This document shows, piece after piece, positions 1 through 7,876 of a stretch of 32,759 nt of DNA. The DNA is taken from NCBI GenBank assembly GCA_938011445.1, contig CALLUH010000236.1:1-32759 (forward strand), given 5' to 3'. This DNA comes from an uncultured Hyphomonadaceae bacterium. GTDB taxonomy: Bacteria; Pseudomonadota; Alphaproteobacteria; Caulobacterales; Hyphomonadaceae. The translations under genes were made by a program, and so were the position numbers. Numbering within the stretch: the first letter of the stretch is position 1; every line of letters starts with the position of its first letter. The notes beneath the pieces are model-generated. The model made no database searches, was not told the DNA's origin, and saw only the letters and a program-made list of their open reading frames with translations.

Positions 1-612
1 TCTTTCCCGCTTCTATATTATGTGGATGCTGAACCGGACCTTGCGAAGATAGCCTCCGGTGAGGTGGATGCCAGCGCAGAAGAGCGCGCGGCCGCCGCTG
101 ATGGCTGGGTTACGGTCAAGGCGCAGGGCAATCAGTGGAACTGGACCTATAGCTATCCGGACGAAGTGGACGGCGATGGGTTTCCGCTAGAATTTACATC
201 CAACCCGATCCATTATGGCTTGAGTACGGACCCTGACATTGGCGAGAAATATCTGTCGGTCGATTACCCGCTTGTGGTCCCTGCCGGACGTTATGTGCGT
301 TATTATACGGCAGCATCAGACGTCATCCATTCTTTCGCGATGCCAAGTTTCGGGATCAAGACCGATGCGGTGCCCGGGCGGTTGAATGAGGGGTGGTTCA
401 AAGTTGATGAGCCGGGCGTCTATTATGGCCAATGCTCGGAATTGTGCGGCAAGAACCACGCCTTTATGCCGATTGAAATTCGGGCTGTCCCGCAGAGCCA
501 GTATGATGAGTGGCTTAATGTTATGCGCTCGGGTGATTTTGATGCTGCGGCGGGGCGGGTTGCCGAAATTGACACAGACCAACAATTTGCGCGCCTTCCG
601 GCTGCCGACTAA
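1..612 (+). CDS. coxB: Cytochrome c oxidase subunit II, 5'-truncated
   Basis: This is the C-terminal part of subunit II of an aa3-type oxidase, the periplasmic domain that takes electrons from cytochrome c through the dinuclear CuA centre and passes them to subunit I. The reading frame is open from base 1 (a hydrophobic SFPLLYY stretch, the end of a transmembrane helix), so the gene begins outside the window and the GTG at 22 is not its start. The CuA ligand set is visible: the His of DVIHSF near base 330 and the CSELCGxxHxxM motif near 436-470. WNWTYSYP is the aromatic patch expected near the electron-entry site. The stop is 18 nt before coxA, which has a purine-rich ribosome binding site, so the two are co-transcribed. 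Identification is firm. Confidence 0.97.
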   Translation, partial: SFPLLYYVDAEPDLAKIASGEVDASAEERAAAADGWVTVKAQGNQWNWTYSYPDEVDGDGFPLEFTSNPIHYGLSTDPDIGEKYLSVDYPLVVPAGRYVRYYTAASDVIHSFAMPSFGIKTDAVPGRLNEGWFKVDEPGVYYGQCSELCGKNHAFMPIEIRAVPQSQYDEWLNVMRSGDFDAAAGRVAEIDTDQQFARLPAAD

Positions 613-630
613 GTAAGAGAGAGAATAGCC

Positions 631-2313
631 ATGCCAATGGATGAAGTCGCCCTCGACCATGCCCATGATGATCATGACCATAAGCCCGGATTTTTCGTGC
701 GCTGGTTCATGTCCACAAACCATAAAGACATTGGGACGCTTTACCTGATTTTTGCGTTGATTGCCGGGATTGTCGGCTATGCTCTGTCCGGTCTGATCCG
801 CTGGGAGCTGGCTTCGCCGGAGATCGGTCCGCTCATGGGCATGATGGAATTTTTCTATGGGCTTGAGGGCGATGCGGCCCGTGAACAGGCCAAGCAGTTC
901 TATAATACTGTGATCACCTATCATGGCTTAATCATGATTTTCTTCATGGTGATGCCCGCGCTGATCGGCGGATTTGGTAACTGGTTTGTACCGCTTATGA
1001 TTGGCGCGCCGGATATGGCGTTTCCGCGTATGAACAATATTTCGTTCTGGCTCACGGTGGCTGGTTTTGCGCTTTTGATCATGTCGATGTTTGTGCCGTC
1101 GGGGAATGGCGGGAACGGATTTGGTGGCGGCTGGGTGCTCTATCCGCCGCTTTCAGGGCTGAAGGGGCATTCTGGGCCGGCTATGGACCTTGTGATCTTG
1201 TCGCTACATACGGTGGGGATTGCGTCCATCCTCGGCGCGATCAACTTTATTGTGACCATTTTGAATATGCGGGCGCCGGGCATGACGATGCACAAAATGC
1301 CGCTCTTTGCGTGGTCTATTCTGGTGACGGCGGCATTGCTTCTGCTCGCGCTACCCGTGCTGGCAGGCGCATTGACCATGCTGTTGACAGACCGGAATTT
1401 TGGATCGCAGTTCTTCGTGCCTGAAGGCGGCGGTGATCCGATCATGTTCCAGCATTTGTTCTGGTTCTTCGGACATCCTGAAGTTTATATCATGATCCTG
1501 CCAGGCTTTGGCATTGTCAGCCATATCATTTCGACCTTCTCCAAGAAGCCGATCTTTGGCTATCTCGGCATGGCTTATGCGATGGTGGCGATTGGGGTGA
1601 TCGGCTTTATCGTCTGGGCGCACCATATGTATACGGTCGGCATGCCGGTCGATATGAAAGCCTATTTTGTCGCGGCAACCATGGTGATTGCGGTGCCGAC
1701 GGGGATCAAGATCTTCTCGTGGATTGCAACCATGTGGGGCGGCTCGATCACTTTCGCTGTGCCGATGCAGTGGGCGATTGGCTTCATCTTCCTGTTCACG
1801 CTGGGCGGCGTAACCGGCGTTGTGCTTGCGAATGCAGGTGTCGATCATGCGCTGCATGATACTTATTATGTGGTGGCGCACTTTCACTATGTCTTGTCGT
1901 TAGGGGCCGTGTTTGCGCTGTTTGCGGGCTGGTATTATTGGTTCGAGAAAATGTTCGGCGTGAAATATAACAGCTTCCTTGGGGCGGTGCATTTCTGGAT
2001 TACCTTTATCGGCTCGAACATGATTTTCTTCCCGCAGCATTTCCTCGGGCTGAACGGCATGCCGCGGCGCTATATCGACTATCATCCGGCTTATGAATAC
2101 TGGCATTACTGGTCGTCTGTGGGCTATGCCGTCTCGGCGGTCGGCACGCTGATCTTCTTTGTTGCCATGGCGGAAGCCCTGATTCGGCGGCGTAAAGCGG
2201 AAGCCAACCCTTGGGGCGAGGGCGCAACGACGCTCGAATGGACGCTGCCATCGCCGCCGCCGTTCCACCAATATAATACGCTGCCGCGCGTAACCGAGAC
2301 GGACGATCATTAG
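631..2313 (+). CDS. coxA: Cytochrome c oxidase subunit I (aa3 type)
   Basis: The 560-residue catalytic subunit of the terminal oxidase reduces oxygen to water and pumps protons across the inner membrane. The start at 631 follows a GAGAGAG purine run. Metal ligands are in place: H98 (heme a), H282 with Y286 in HPEVY (CuB and the cross-linked Tyr), H331-H332 (CuB), and H417/H419 in VAHFHY (heme a3 and heme a). The length and the [13 protein letters not shown] opening, after a His/Asp-rich head, are typical of alphaproteobacterial and mitochondrial-type subunit I. The gene is followed by an intrinsic terminator, so coxB-coxA form a transcription unit that can be separated from the assembly genes downstream. 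Confidence 0.99.
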   Translation: MPMDEVALDHAHDDHDHKPGFFVRWFMSTNHKDIGTLYLIFALIAGIVGYALSGLIRWELASPEIGPLMGMMEFFYGLEGDAAREQAKQFYNTVITYHGLIMIFFMVMPALIGGFGNWFVPLMIGAPDMAFPRMNNISFWLTVAGFALLIMSMFVPSGNGGNGFGGGWVLYPPLSGLKGHSGPAMDLVILSLHTVGIASILGAINFIVTILNMRAPGMTMHKMPLFAWSILVTAALLLLALPVLAGALTMLLTDRNFGSQFFVPEGGGDPIMFQHLFWFFGHPEVYIMILPGFGIVSHIISTFSKKPIFGYLGMAYAMVAIGVIGFIVWAHHMYTVGMPVDMKAYFVAATMVIAVPTGIKIFSWIATMWGGSITFAVPMQWAIGFIFLFTLGGVTGVVLANAGVDHALHDTYYVVAHFHYVLSLGAVFALFAGWYYWFEKMFGVKYNSFLGAVHFWITFIGSNMIFFPQHFLGLNGMPRRYIDYHPAYEYWHYWSSVGYAVSAVGTLIFFVAMAEALIRRRKAEANPWGEGATTLEWTLPSPPPFHQYNTLPRVTETDDH

Positions 2314-2339
2314 CAGCCGGTAAGCCCAATCTATCAATC

Positions 2340-2372
2340 AACCCTCCCTTGGATTTTCAGGGAGGGTTTTTT
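2340..2372 (+). terminator. Rho-independent terminator after coxA
   Basis: A perfect 10-bp stem (2340-2349 pairs with 2359-2368, AACCCTCCCT with AGGGAGGGTT) has a 9-nt loop and runs into a T tract to 2372. It lies 27 nt after the coxA stop and should end most coxBA transcripts. Confidence 0.93.
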
Positions 2373-2386
2373 GTGGGAGGTGTTGT

Positions 2387-2415
2387 CTGACAGGTTGCCG
2401 GACAGCGTGTAGGAT
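2387..2415 (+). promoter_or_regulatory. Candidate promoter for the ctaB-thrC assembly operon
   Basis: CTGACA (2387-2392) is separated by exactly 17 bp from TAGGAT (2410-2415), a fair match to a sigma70-type -35/-10 pair. It lies directly behind the coxA terminator and about 110 nt upstream of ctaB, where a new promoter would be needed. This rests on a consensus match and position only. Confidence 0.4.
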
Positions 2416-2504
2416 ACGGGCCACTATGTCACGCTGATTGGGACTCTGGTCTTTGCTACACAGGCAGCAAGACTTAGGCGAAAGACTCTCTTAAGAGCGC
2501 ACAA

Positions 2505-2549
2505 ATGAGCGAGATTGCGTCCGATGACAGACCAGACCCTCACCCCTGA
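2505..2549 (+). other. Possible 14-codon upstream ORF overlapping the ctaB start
   Basis: An ATG at 2505 with an AAGAG purine run (2493-2497) at good spacing opens a 14-residue frame (MSEIASDDRPDPHP) that stops at 2549. The frame passes over the ctaB ATG at 2524 in another frame. It could be a leader peptide coupled to ctaB translation, or chance: the ctaB start has a weak ribosome binding site of its own. Confidence 0.25.
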
Positions 2550-3468
2550 AGCCCCGCGCTATGCCACGGCGGGCGACTATGTTGAACTGATGAAGCCGCG
2601 CATCATGATGCTGGTTGTGTTTACCGCTTTGGCTGGCCTTGTGGCTGCGCCCGGCGTGATGAACCCGGTCATGGCAGGAATTGCGATTTTGGCGGTTGCG
2701 CTCGGTTCGGGCGCGGCGGGGGCGCTCAACATGTGGTATGACGCCGATATTGACGCGATTATGACGCGCACTTCGACGCGGCCGATTCCTTCTGGCGCAG
2801 TGCCGCGCGGGGAAGCTTTGGCGCTCGGGCTGATTATGTCGGGTGTCTCGGTCTTGCTCATGTGGATGGCGAGCAATTGGGTGGCTGCCGCATTGCTCGG
2901 ACTGTCGATTGCCTATTATGGCTGGTTCTACACCATGTTGCTCAAGCGACGGACGCCGCAGAACATTGTCATTGGCGGGGCGGCGGGGGCGTTCCCGCCT
3001 GTGATCGGCTGGGCGGCTGTGACCGGCTCGACCCCGCTTGATGCGTGGATATTGTTTGCGATTGTTTTCTTCTGGACCCCGCCGCATTTCTGGGCGCTGT
3101 CTCTTCTGGCGCATAAGGAATATGAGAAGGCCGGTGTGCCGATGTTGCCGGTGACGCATGGGGCAAAGGCGACGCGGCTGCAAATCTTGCTTTATACGCT
3201 TTTGCTTGTACCGCTTGGGCTCGCGCCGGTGGTAACGGGGCTTGGCGGTTGGCTTTATGCTGTTACGGCTGGCGGGCTGGGGCTGGCGTTTCTTTATGGT
3301 GCGGCCCGAGTCTTTTGCTCGAAGGCGGGGGATGTGGATGCGCCGGGCGGCGACATGAAAAAGGCGCGCAATCTGTTTCTGTTTTCGATCCTTTACCTGT
3401 TTGTTGTCTTCGCAGCATTGCTGGTCGAGCATGCCGGCTTTGGCGTGTATTTTCCGGTGGGAGGCTAG
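2524..3468 (+). CDS. ctaB: Protoheme IX farnesyltransferase (heme O synthase)
   Basis: This polytopic UbiA-family prenyltransferase adds a farnesyl group to heme b to make heme O, the precursor of the heme a used by CoxA. The product is 314 residues from the ATG at 2524; a TTG at 2515 would add three residues. The first Asp-rich motif is visible as NMWYDADIDAIMTRT with the following RPIPSG, and the second as the region around HKEYEKAGVPMLP. About eight or nine hydrophobic segments are present. It opens the second half of the oxidase cluster, 3 nt upstream of a small membrane-protein gene, and is probably transcribed from the promoter behind the coxA terminator. Confidence 0.97.
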   Translation: MTDQTLTPEAPRYATAGDYVELMKPRIMMLVVFTALAGLVAAPGVMNPVMAGIAILAVALGSGAAGALNMWYDADIDAIMTRTSTRPIPSGAVPRGEALALGLIMSGVSVLLMWMASNWVAAALLGLSIAYYGWFYTMLLKRRTPQNIVIGGAAGAFPPVIGWAAVTGSTPLDAWILFAIVFFWTPPHFWALSLLAHKEYEKAGVPMLPVTHGAKATRLQILLYTLLLVPLGLAPVVTGLGGWLYAVTAGGLGLAFLYGAARVFCSKAGDVDAPGGDMKKARNLFLFSILYLFVVFAALLVEHAGFGVYFPVGG

Positions 3469-3471
3469 GGC

Positions 3472-3666
3472 ATGAGCAATGTGTCTGAAGCAAGCGAGCG
3501 CGCGGGCGACCAATCGGCTAAAGCGGTTGAAGACGCGCGGCTGGCCGCTCAGAAGAAGCGCAATGTCTGGCTCGGGCTGGCCTTGCTCGGCTTTGTCTTG
3601 CTGGTGGGTGTTGTCTCGGCATTAAGGCTGGCGGAGAATATTCAACGCGTGAGCGGGGCGGGCTGA
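3472..3666 (+). CDS. Small single-helix membrane protein, CoxF-like
   Basis: The protein has 64 residues: a charged N-terminal half rich in Glu, Lys and Ala, then one hydrophobic helix (about residues 34-51, starting VWLGLALLG) and a short tail. Small proteins of this kind, often called CoxF, sit between ctaB and ctaG in alphaproteobacterial oxidase operons and are thought to help assembly; their biochemical role is not established. The stop overlaps the ctaG start by one base (TGATG), showing translational coupling. The identification rests on position and topology, not on a catalytic motif. Confidence 0.8.
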   Translation: MSNVSEASERAGDQSAKAVEDARLAAQKKRNVWLGLALLGFVLLVGVVSALRLAENIQRVSGAG

Positions 3667-4238
3667 TGGCGATCAAACCGGCAAGTCAGGCTTTTATCGC
3701 TGCGGGTGTGGTGGGAGCAATGCTTGCGCTGACCTTCGCGTCCAAACCGCTTTATGACACGTTTTGCCGTGTGACGGGCTTTGGCGGCACGACGCGCGTG
3801 GCCACCGAGGCGCCCGACCGCGTGCTTGAGCGCACCGTGAATGTCCGGTTTGACGCCAATGTCTCAGATGCGCCGATACAGTTTCGCCCTTCGCAGGTGA
3901 ATTTTGATGTCGCGCTCGGGCTGCACAGTTTGGCTTCTTATGAAGTGGTCAATTATTCGGACAGCGATATATCGGTGATTGCGAGCTATAATGTCACCCC
4001 GCACACGGCGGGGCGGTATTTTAACAAGCTTGAATGCTTCTGTTTTGAGGAGCGGGTGCTCAAAGCGGGCGAGCGCAAGACGCTGCCAGTGGTGTTCTTT
4101 GTGTCGCCGGACCTTGATGATGATCCGCTGATGAAGACACTTTCAACCATTACGCTGTCATATACGTTTTACCAGACCGATGATTTTGAGGGTGCGACGA
4201 AATCAGCCGCCCTTGCGAACACGGTTGCGCGGCCCTAG
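3666..4238 (+). CDS. ctaG: Cytochrome c oxidase assembly protein CtaG (Cox11 family)
   Basis: This 190-residue copper chaperone is anchored by an N-terminal transmembrane helix (about residues 9-26), with a periplasmic immunoglobulin-like domain. It delivers copper to the CuB site of subunit I. The copper-binding CFCF motif is present (C124 and C126 in KLECFCFEE), with the conserved YDTFCRVTGFGGTT segment near the membrane anchor and the PVVFFVSPDL segment typical of the family. The start overlaps the stop of the preceding small gene. It lies between ctaB and coxC as in other alphaproteobacteria. Confidence 0.97.
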   Translation: MAIKPASQAFIAAGVVGAMLALTFASKPLYDTFCRVTGFGGTTRVATEAPDRVLERTVNVRFDANVSDAPIQFRPSQVNFDVALGLHSLASYEVVNYSDSDISVIASYNVTPHTAGRYFNKLECFCFEERVLKAGERKTLPVVFFVSPDLDDDPLMKTLSTITLSYTFYQTDDFEGATKSAALANTVARP

Positions 4239-4286
4239 AGGGTCGGGGTAAAGGAAGACGAGAGAACGAGATTCGGGGTTTTGATT

Positions 4287-5159
4287 ATGGCTCATGACGA
4301 AGTAAGACACGATTATCATCTGGTGAACCCGTCGGCTTGGCCGCTTCTGGGCTCGCTGGCCGTGTCCACGCTGGCCATTGGCGGCGTTACTTATATGAAA
4401 GGGCTTTTCGGGTTTGAGGAAGGCTCTTGGCATATTATGGCGTTCGGCTTCGCTTTTGTCGCCTATGTCATGTTTGGCTGGTGGCGCGAAGTGATCAAGG
4501 AGAGCCGGGGCGGGGATCATACGCCTGTGGTTCAGATCGGTCTGCGCTATGGCATGCTGATGTTCATTGCCTCCGAGGTGATGTTCTTTGTGGCGTGGTT
4601 CTGGTCGTTCTTCGAGATGACGATTTTCCACGGTGCGCGCGCGGGGCTGACCTTTGACAGCGCCAATGTGCTTTATGAGGGTCTGTCGGCCTGGTCATCA
4701 TGGCCGCCGCCGGGCGTTGAGACGTTCAACCCGTTCCACTTGCCGCTGATTAACACGCTGATCCTGCTCTTGTCGGGGACCACGGTGACATGGGCGCACC
4801 ATGCATTGCAGCATGGCAATCGCAAGGACACGCGCACAGGGCTGATCCTGACGATTTTGCTCGGCGCGCTGTTTACCACGGTTCAGGTGATCGAATATGC
4901 CGAAGCGGGCTTTAGCTATTCGGGCACGCTTTATGGCTCGGCCTTTTTCATGGCCACGGGCTTTCATGGCGCGCATGTTTTGATCGGGACCATTTTCCTT
5001 GCGGTCTGCTTGTTCCGGCTGATGGCGGGCGGGTTTACACCGCAAAAGCATTTCGGCTTTGAAGCGGCCGCCTGGTATTGGCACTTTGTTGATGTCGTCT
5101 GGCTGTTCCTCTTTGCCTTTGTCTATGTTGCGCCCTATCTGATCCTCGAAGGCGGATAG
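4287..5159 (+). CDS. coxC: Cytochrome c oxidase subunit III
   Basis: This 290-residue, seven-helix membrane subunit stabilises subunit I. The sequence begins MAHDEVRHDYHLVNPSAWPL, a typical subunit III opening, and contains the conserved WPPPGVETFNPF segment, the FMATGFHGAHVLIGTIFL helix and the C-terminal AAWYWHFVDVVWLFLF segment. A TTG two codons upstream (4281) is also open, but the ATG at 4287 gives the canonical N-terminus. It is separated from SURF1 by only 40 nt. The DUF983 gene often found here in relatives is missing. Confidence 0.97.
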   Translation: MAHDEVRHDYHLVNPSAWPLLGSLAVSTLAIGGVTYMKGLFGFEEGSWHIMAFGFAFVAYVMFGWWREVIKESRGGDHTPVVQIGLRYGMLMFIASEVMFFVAWFWSFFEMTIFHGARAGLTFDSANVLYEGLSAWSSWPPPGVETFNPFHLPLINTLILLLSGTTVTWAHHALQHGNRKDTRTGLILTILLGALFTTVQVIEYAEAGFSYSGTLYGSAFFMATGFHGAHVLIGTIFLAVCLFRLMAGGFTPQKHFGFEAAAWYWHFVDVVWLFLFAFVYVAPYLILEGG

Positions 5160-5199
5160 GCATGTCGGGCAGTGTCTTGCCTGTTCTGGCAGGGACGCT

Positions 5200-5874
5200 A
5201 TGAGCTTTCGTCCGCTACCGGTTATGACGGTCTGCGTCGTTGTCTCGCTGGGCATTTTGTTGATGCTCGGGCATTGGCAATGGCAACGCTTTTCCGAGAA
5301 AGAGGGTGCGCTTGCGGCGGTGCCCGAATGGACTGCGCTTGAGGGCGGAGAACTGGCCTCGAATGGCGTGTTTTATATGTCTACGATCCTGAACGGGCGT
5401 GCGGCGTGGCGGGAGATACTGGCCATGGATATGGGCGAGGAGCTTGTGCTGGTGACCAATGGGGTTGTGTTCAGCATTGATCCGCCGGAGGTGCCTTTGT
5501 TTGATCCTGAAGACAGTGAGCCCGAATTTGGCGAAGGGTTGTTTCGCACCCCGCCTGAACCGGGTGCATTTACGCCGCCGTCCGATATTGGGAAACATCT
5601 CTTGTTCGGGTTCGATTTTGACGCGCTGGACGCGGAGCTTGGACGGGCTGTGCGTCGGCAAGTGTTCGAGCCGAGGCGGCTGATGGCGCGCGACGAGACG
5701 GGCGAGGGGATGATTGACAATCCGCAGGCTGATCCGGCGCTCGCTGATCCGCTGCCGCCTGCGCGACATCTGGGCTATGCGCTGACATGGTGGGGGATGG
5801 CGCTGGCGCTGCTCATTATGTATTTTGTCTATCATGCAAGCACGGGGCGGCTGAGCTTTAGGAACACGGTATGA
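5200..5874 (+). CDS. SURF1 family oxidase assembly protein
   Basis: This 224-residue inner-membrane protein with two terminal helices (about 6-23 and 192-212) helps heme a insertion into subunit I. The family signature LGHWQWQR follows the first helix, and LGYALTWWGMALALLIMY with a basic tail closes the protein, as in SURF1. The periplasmic middle part is short and divergent. An AGGGA ribosome binding site lies 5 nt before the ATG. The stop overlaps the thrC start in an ATGA junction, so SURF1 and threonine synthase are translationally coupled. Confidence 0.92.
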   Translation: MSFRPLPVMTVCVVVSLGILLMLGHWQWQRFSEKEGALAAVPEWTALEGGELASNGVFYMSTILNGRAAWREILAMDMGEELVLVTNGVVFSIDPPEVPLFDPEDSEPEFGEGLFRTPPEPGAFTPPSDIGKHLLFGFDFDALDAELGRAVRRQVFEPRRLMARDETGEGMIDNPQADPALADPLPPARHLGYALTWWGMALALLIMYFVYHASTGRLSFRNTV

Positions 5875-7259
5875 AATATATCTCGACGCGCGGCGGGGCG
5901 GAGCCTGTTGATTTTGTGAGCGCCTGTCTGGCGGGGCTCGCCCCTGATGGTGGGCTTTACATGCCGCAAAGCTGGCCGCAGATCACCCCGCCCGCGCCGG
6001 ACGAGGCTTATACGGTAACGGCCGCGCGGGTGTTTGCCGGCTTTGCGGGAGAGACGATTGCGCACGCGGATTTGCTGGCCATGTGTGAGCGGGCCTATAG
6101 CAGTTTTGCCCATCAGAGCGTTGCGCCGCTGACCGAGCTTGGACGTAATGTCTGGATGATGGAGCTGCATCATGGGCCGACATTGGCGTTCAAAGATGTC
6201 GCCATGCAGATTATTGCACAGATTTATGACCATGCGCTTGAGCGGTCGGGCGAGCGTCTGTCGATTATTTGCGCAACGTCGGGCGATACGGGCGGGGCAG
6301 CGGCGGCGGCATTTGCGGGGGCGCGGCATTCGGATCTCTATATTTTGCACCCGCATGAACGGATTAGTCCGGTACAGCGGCGGTTCATGACGACGACGGG
6401 GCTCGCCAATGTGCATAATCTGGCGATTGATGGCGATTTTGATGATTGTCAGGCGATTGTCAAAGCGCTGTTTGCGGACAAGGGTTTTGTTGCCGAGGTC
6501 GGGCTTTCGGGAGTGAACTCGATCAATTCGGCGCGGATTGTGGCCCAGGCGGTTTATTATGCGAGCGTGCAGGTAAAGATCGGGAGCAAGGCCCGGTTTA
6601 TTGTGCCGAGCGGGAATATGGGTGATGCGCTGGCGGGCTATGTGGCGGCCAAGTGCGGCCTGTTGCCTTACGGGTTTGAGTGCCATTGCGCGGTGAACGA
6701 GAATGATGCGCTTGCGCGGATTTTGAATGCGGGCGAGATGAAGCGGGAGGCGGCGGTGATGACGCCAAGTCCGGCGATGGACATTTCGGTGCCGTCGAAT
6801 TTCGAGCGGGTCTTGTATGAGGCGTCCGGCGGGGACGCGGATTTTGTGCGCCAGACTTATGAGGCATATGGCCGGTCAGGTGAGGTTGCCTTGCCGGACA
6901 GTATTGTGGCCGAATTTGCCGCGCTTGGCTTTACCGCAGCGCGGGTGAGCAATGCTGAGACCAAGGCCGAGATGGTGCGTGTGCTCGACGAGACGGGTTG
7001 GCAGATCTGCCCGCATACGGCGGTCGGCACGTTTGAGGCGCGGCGCGAACCGCGTGGCGATGTCGTGAGCGTGGTATTGGCAACGGCGCATGCGGCGAAG
7101 TTTCCTGAAACGGTGAAGGCGGCGACGGGGCAGGACGCGGCGCTACCAGCCCGCTGCGGCGACATTGCAAGCCGCGCCGAAGTGTTCGAGCGATTGCCGG
7201 CCGAGCTTGGAATTGTGGGCGACTATGTTCGCAAGCATAGTGGCAAAGGCGCGATGTAA
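5871..7259 (+). CDS. thrC: Threonine synthase
   Basis: This 462-residue PLP enzyme converts O-phospho-L-homoserine to threonine, the last step of threonine synthesis in the cytosol. The N-terminus MKYISTRGG and the SACLAGLAPDGGLYMP segment are family hallmarks. The PLP lysine is K108 in GPTLAFKD, and the phosphate-binding loop reads SGDTGGAA. It lies in the oxidase assembly operon with a 4-nt overlap with SURF1. There is no riboswitch or attenuator-like leader, so its expression probably follows that of the oxidase genes. Confidence 0.97.
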   Translation: MKYISTRGGAEPVDFVSACLAGLAPDGGLYMPQSWPQITPPAPDEAYTVTAARVFAGFAGETIAHADLLAMCERAYSSFAHQSVAPLTELGRNVWMMELHHGPTLAFKDVAMQIIAQIYDHALERSGERLSIICATSGDTGGAAAAAFAGARHSDLYILHPHERISPVQRRFMTTTGLANVHNLAIDGDFDDCQAIVKALFADKGFVAEVGLSGVNSINSARIVAQAVYYASVQVKIGSKARFIVPSGNMGDALAGYVAAKCGLLPYGFECHCAVNENDALARILNAGEMKREAAVMTPSPAMDISVPSNFERVLYEASGGDADFVRQTYEAYGRSGEVALPDSIVAEFAALGFTAARVSNAETKAEMVRVLDETGWQICPHTAVGTFEARREPRGDVVSVVLATAHAAKFPETVKAATGQDAALPARCGDIASRAEVFERLPAELGIVGDYVRKHSGKGAM

Positions 7260-7261
7260 GA

Positions 7262-7876
7262 ATGATCGGGCGCGCGTTCCGGCTTGAGGCAGAACAGATT
7301 TATCTGCGTTTTCCCAAACGGAGCGACTTTGCCGAATGGCGCCGGATCCGCAATCGAGACCGCGCGCATCTGATGCCATGGGAGCCGCTATGGGCGAGCG
7401 ACGCCAATTCGAGGCGCGAATGGCGACAGCGCATGGAAGGCTGGAAACGGGCGCGGCGAGAGGGCACTGGCTACGGCTTTCTTGTTTTCTCCCGAATGGG
7501 CGAACGCTTGCTTGGCGGGATTGCCTTGACGCATGTTCGCCAGGGGTCAGCGCGGACGGGCACTTTGGGTTATTGGCTTTCGGCTGAGGCGCAGGGACAC
7601 GGATTTATGAGCCAGGCTGTGAAACGGATTTGCATATTTGGCGAGACAGAACTTGGCCTCAAGCGGATCGAAGCTGCAACAATGGTCGACAATACCCGCT
7701 CGCAGAGCGTGCTTGAACGCTGCGGCTTTGAACGTGAAGGTTTGGCGCGTAGCTATTTGCAGATTGCCGGAGCCCGCCGTGATCATATACTGTTTGGGCG
7801 TGTTTCGGATTCAGAGACAATATATTCGGGGACAATATATGGTGAAACAGATGAGCAAGGTTCCAGAGAAAACTAA
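7262..7876 (+). CDS. GNAT N-acetyltransferase, RimJ/RimL type
   Basis: This 204-residue acetyltransferase resembles the enzymes that acetylate the N-terminal alanine of ribosomal proteins, using acetyl-CoA in the cytosol. The sequence shows the start LEAEQIYLRFPKRSDFAEW, the acetyl-CoA-binding motif region GYWLSAEAQGHGFMSQAV (motif A) and the VDNTRSQSVLERCGFEREG motif typical of RimJ-like proteins. It starts 2 nt after thrC and is co-transcribed. The last residues carry a duplicated five-residue unit (TIYSG/TIYGE) encoded by a 15-bp repeat, and the 3' end overlaps the start of the EAL gene by about 38 nt. The actual substrate is unknown. Confidence 0.88.
   Translation: MIGRAFRLEAEQIYLRFPKRSDFAEWRRIRNRDRAHLMPWEPLWASDANSRREWRQRMEGWKRARREGTGYGFLVFSRMGERLLGGIALTHVRQGSARTGTLGYWLSAEAQGHGFMSQAVKRICIFGETELGLKRIEAATMVDNTRSQSVLERCGFEREGLARSYLQIAGARRDHILFGRVSDSETIYSGTIYGETDEQGSREN
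7816..7840 (+). repeat. Two direct copies of GACAATATAT, 15-bp period
   Basis: GACAATATAT occurs at 7816-7825 and again at 7831-7840, in frame with the acetyltransferase C-terminus, where it gives a repeated TIY-containing pentapeptide. The second copy runs into the likely EAL start codon at 7839. It may be a recent slippage duplication. Confidence 0.8.

Noticed and set aside
2491-3513. Long minus-strand frame opposite ctaB
   Set aside because: It is Arg/His/Pro-rich, typical of the complement of a GC-rich gene, and ctaB on the other strand is certain.
5160-5199. DUF983 gene expected between coxC and SURF1
   Set aside because: The gap is only 40 nt, too short for a gene.
5832-6686. Long minus-strand frame opposite SURF1 and thrC
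   Set aside because: Its composition is that of an antisense shadow, and thrC is certain.
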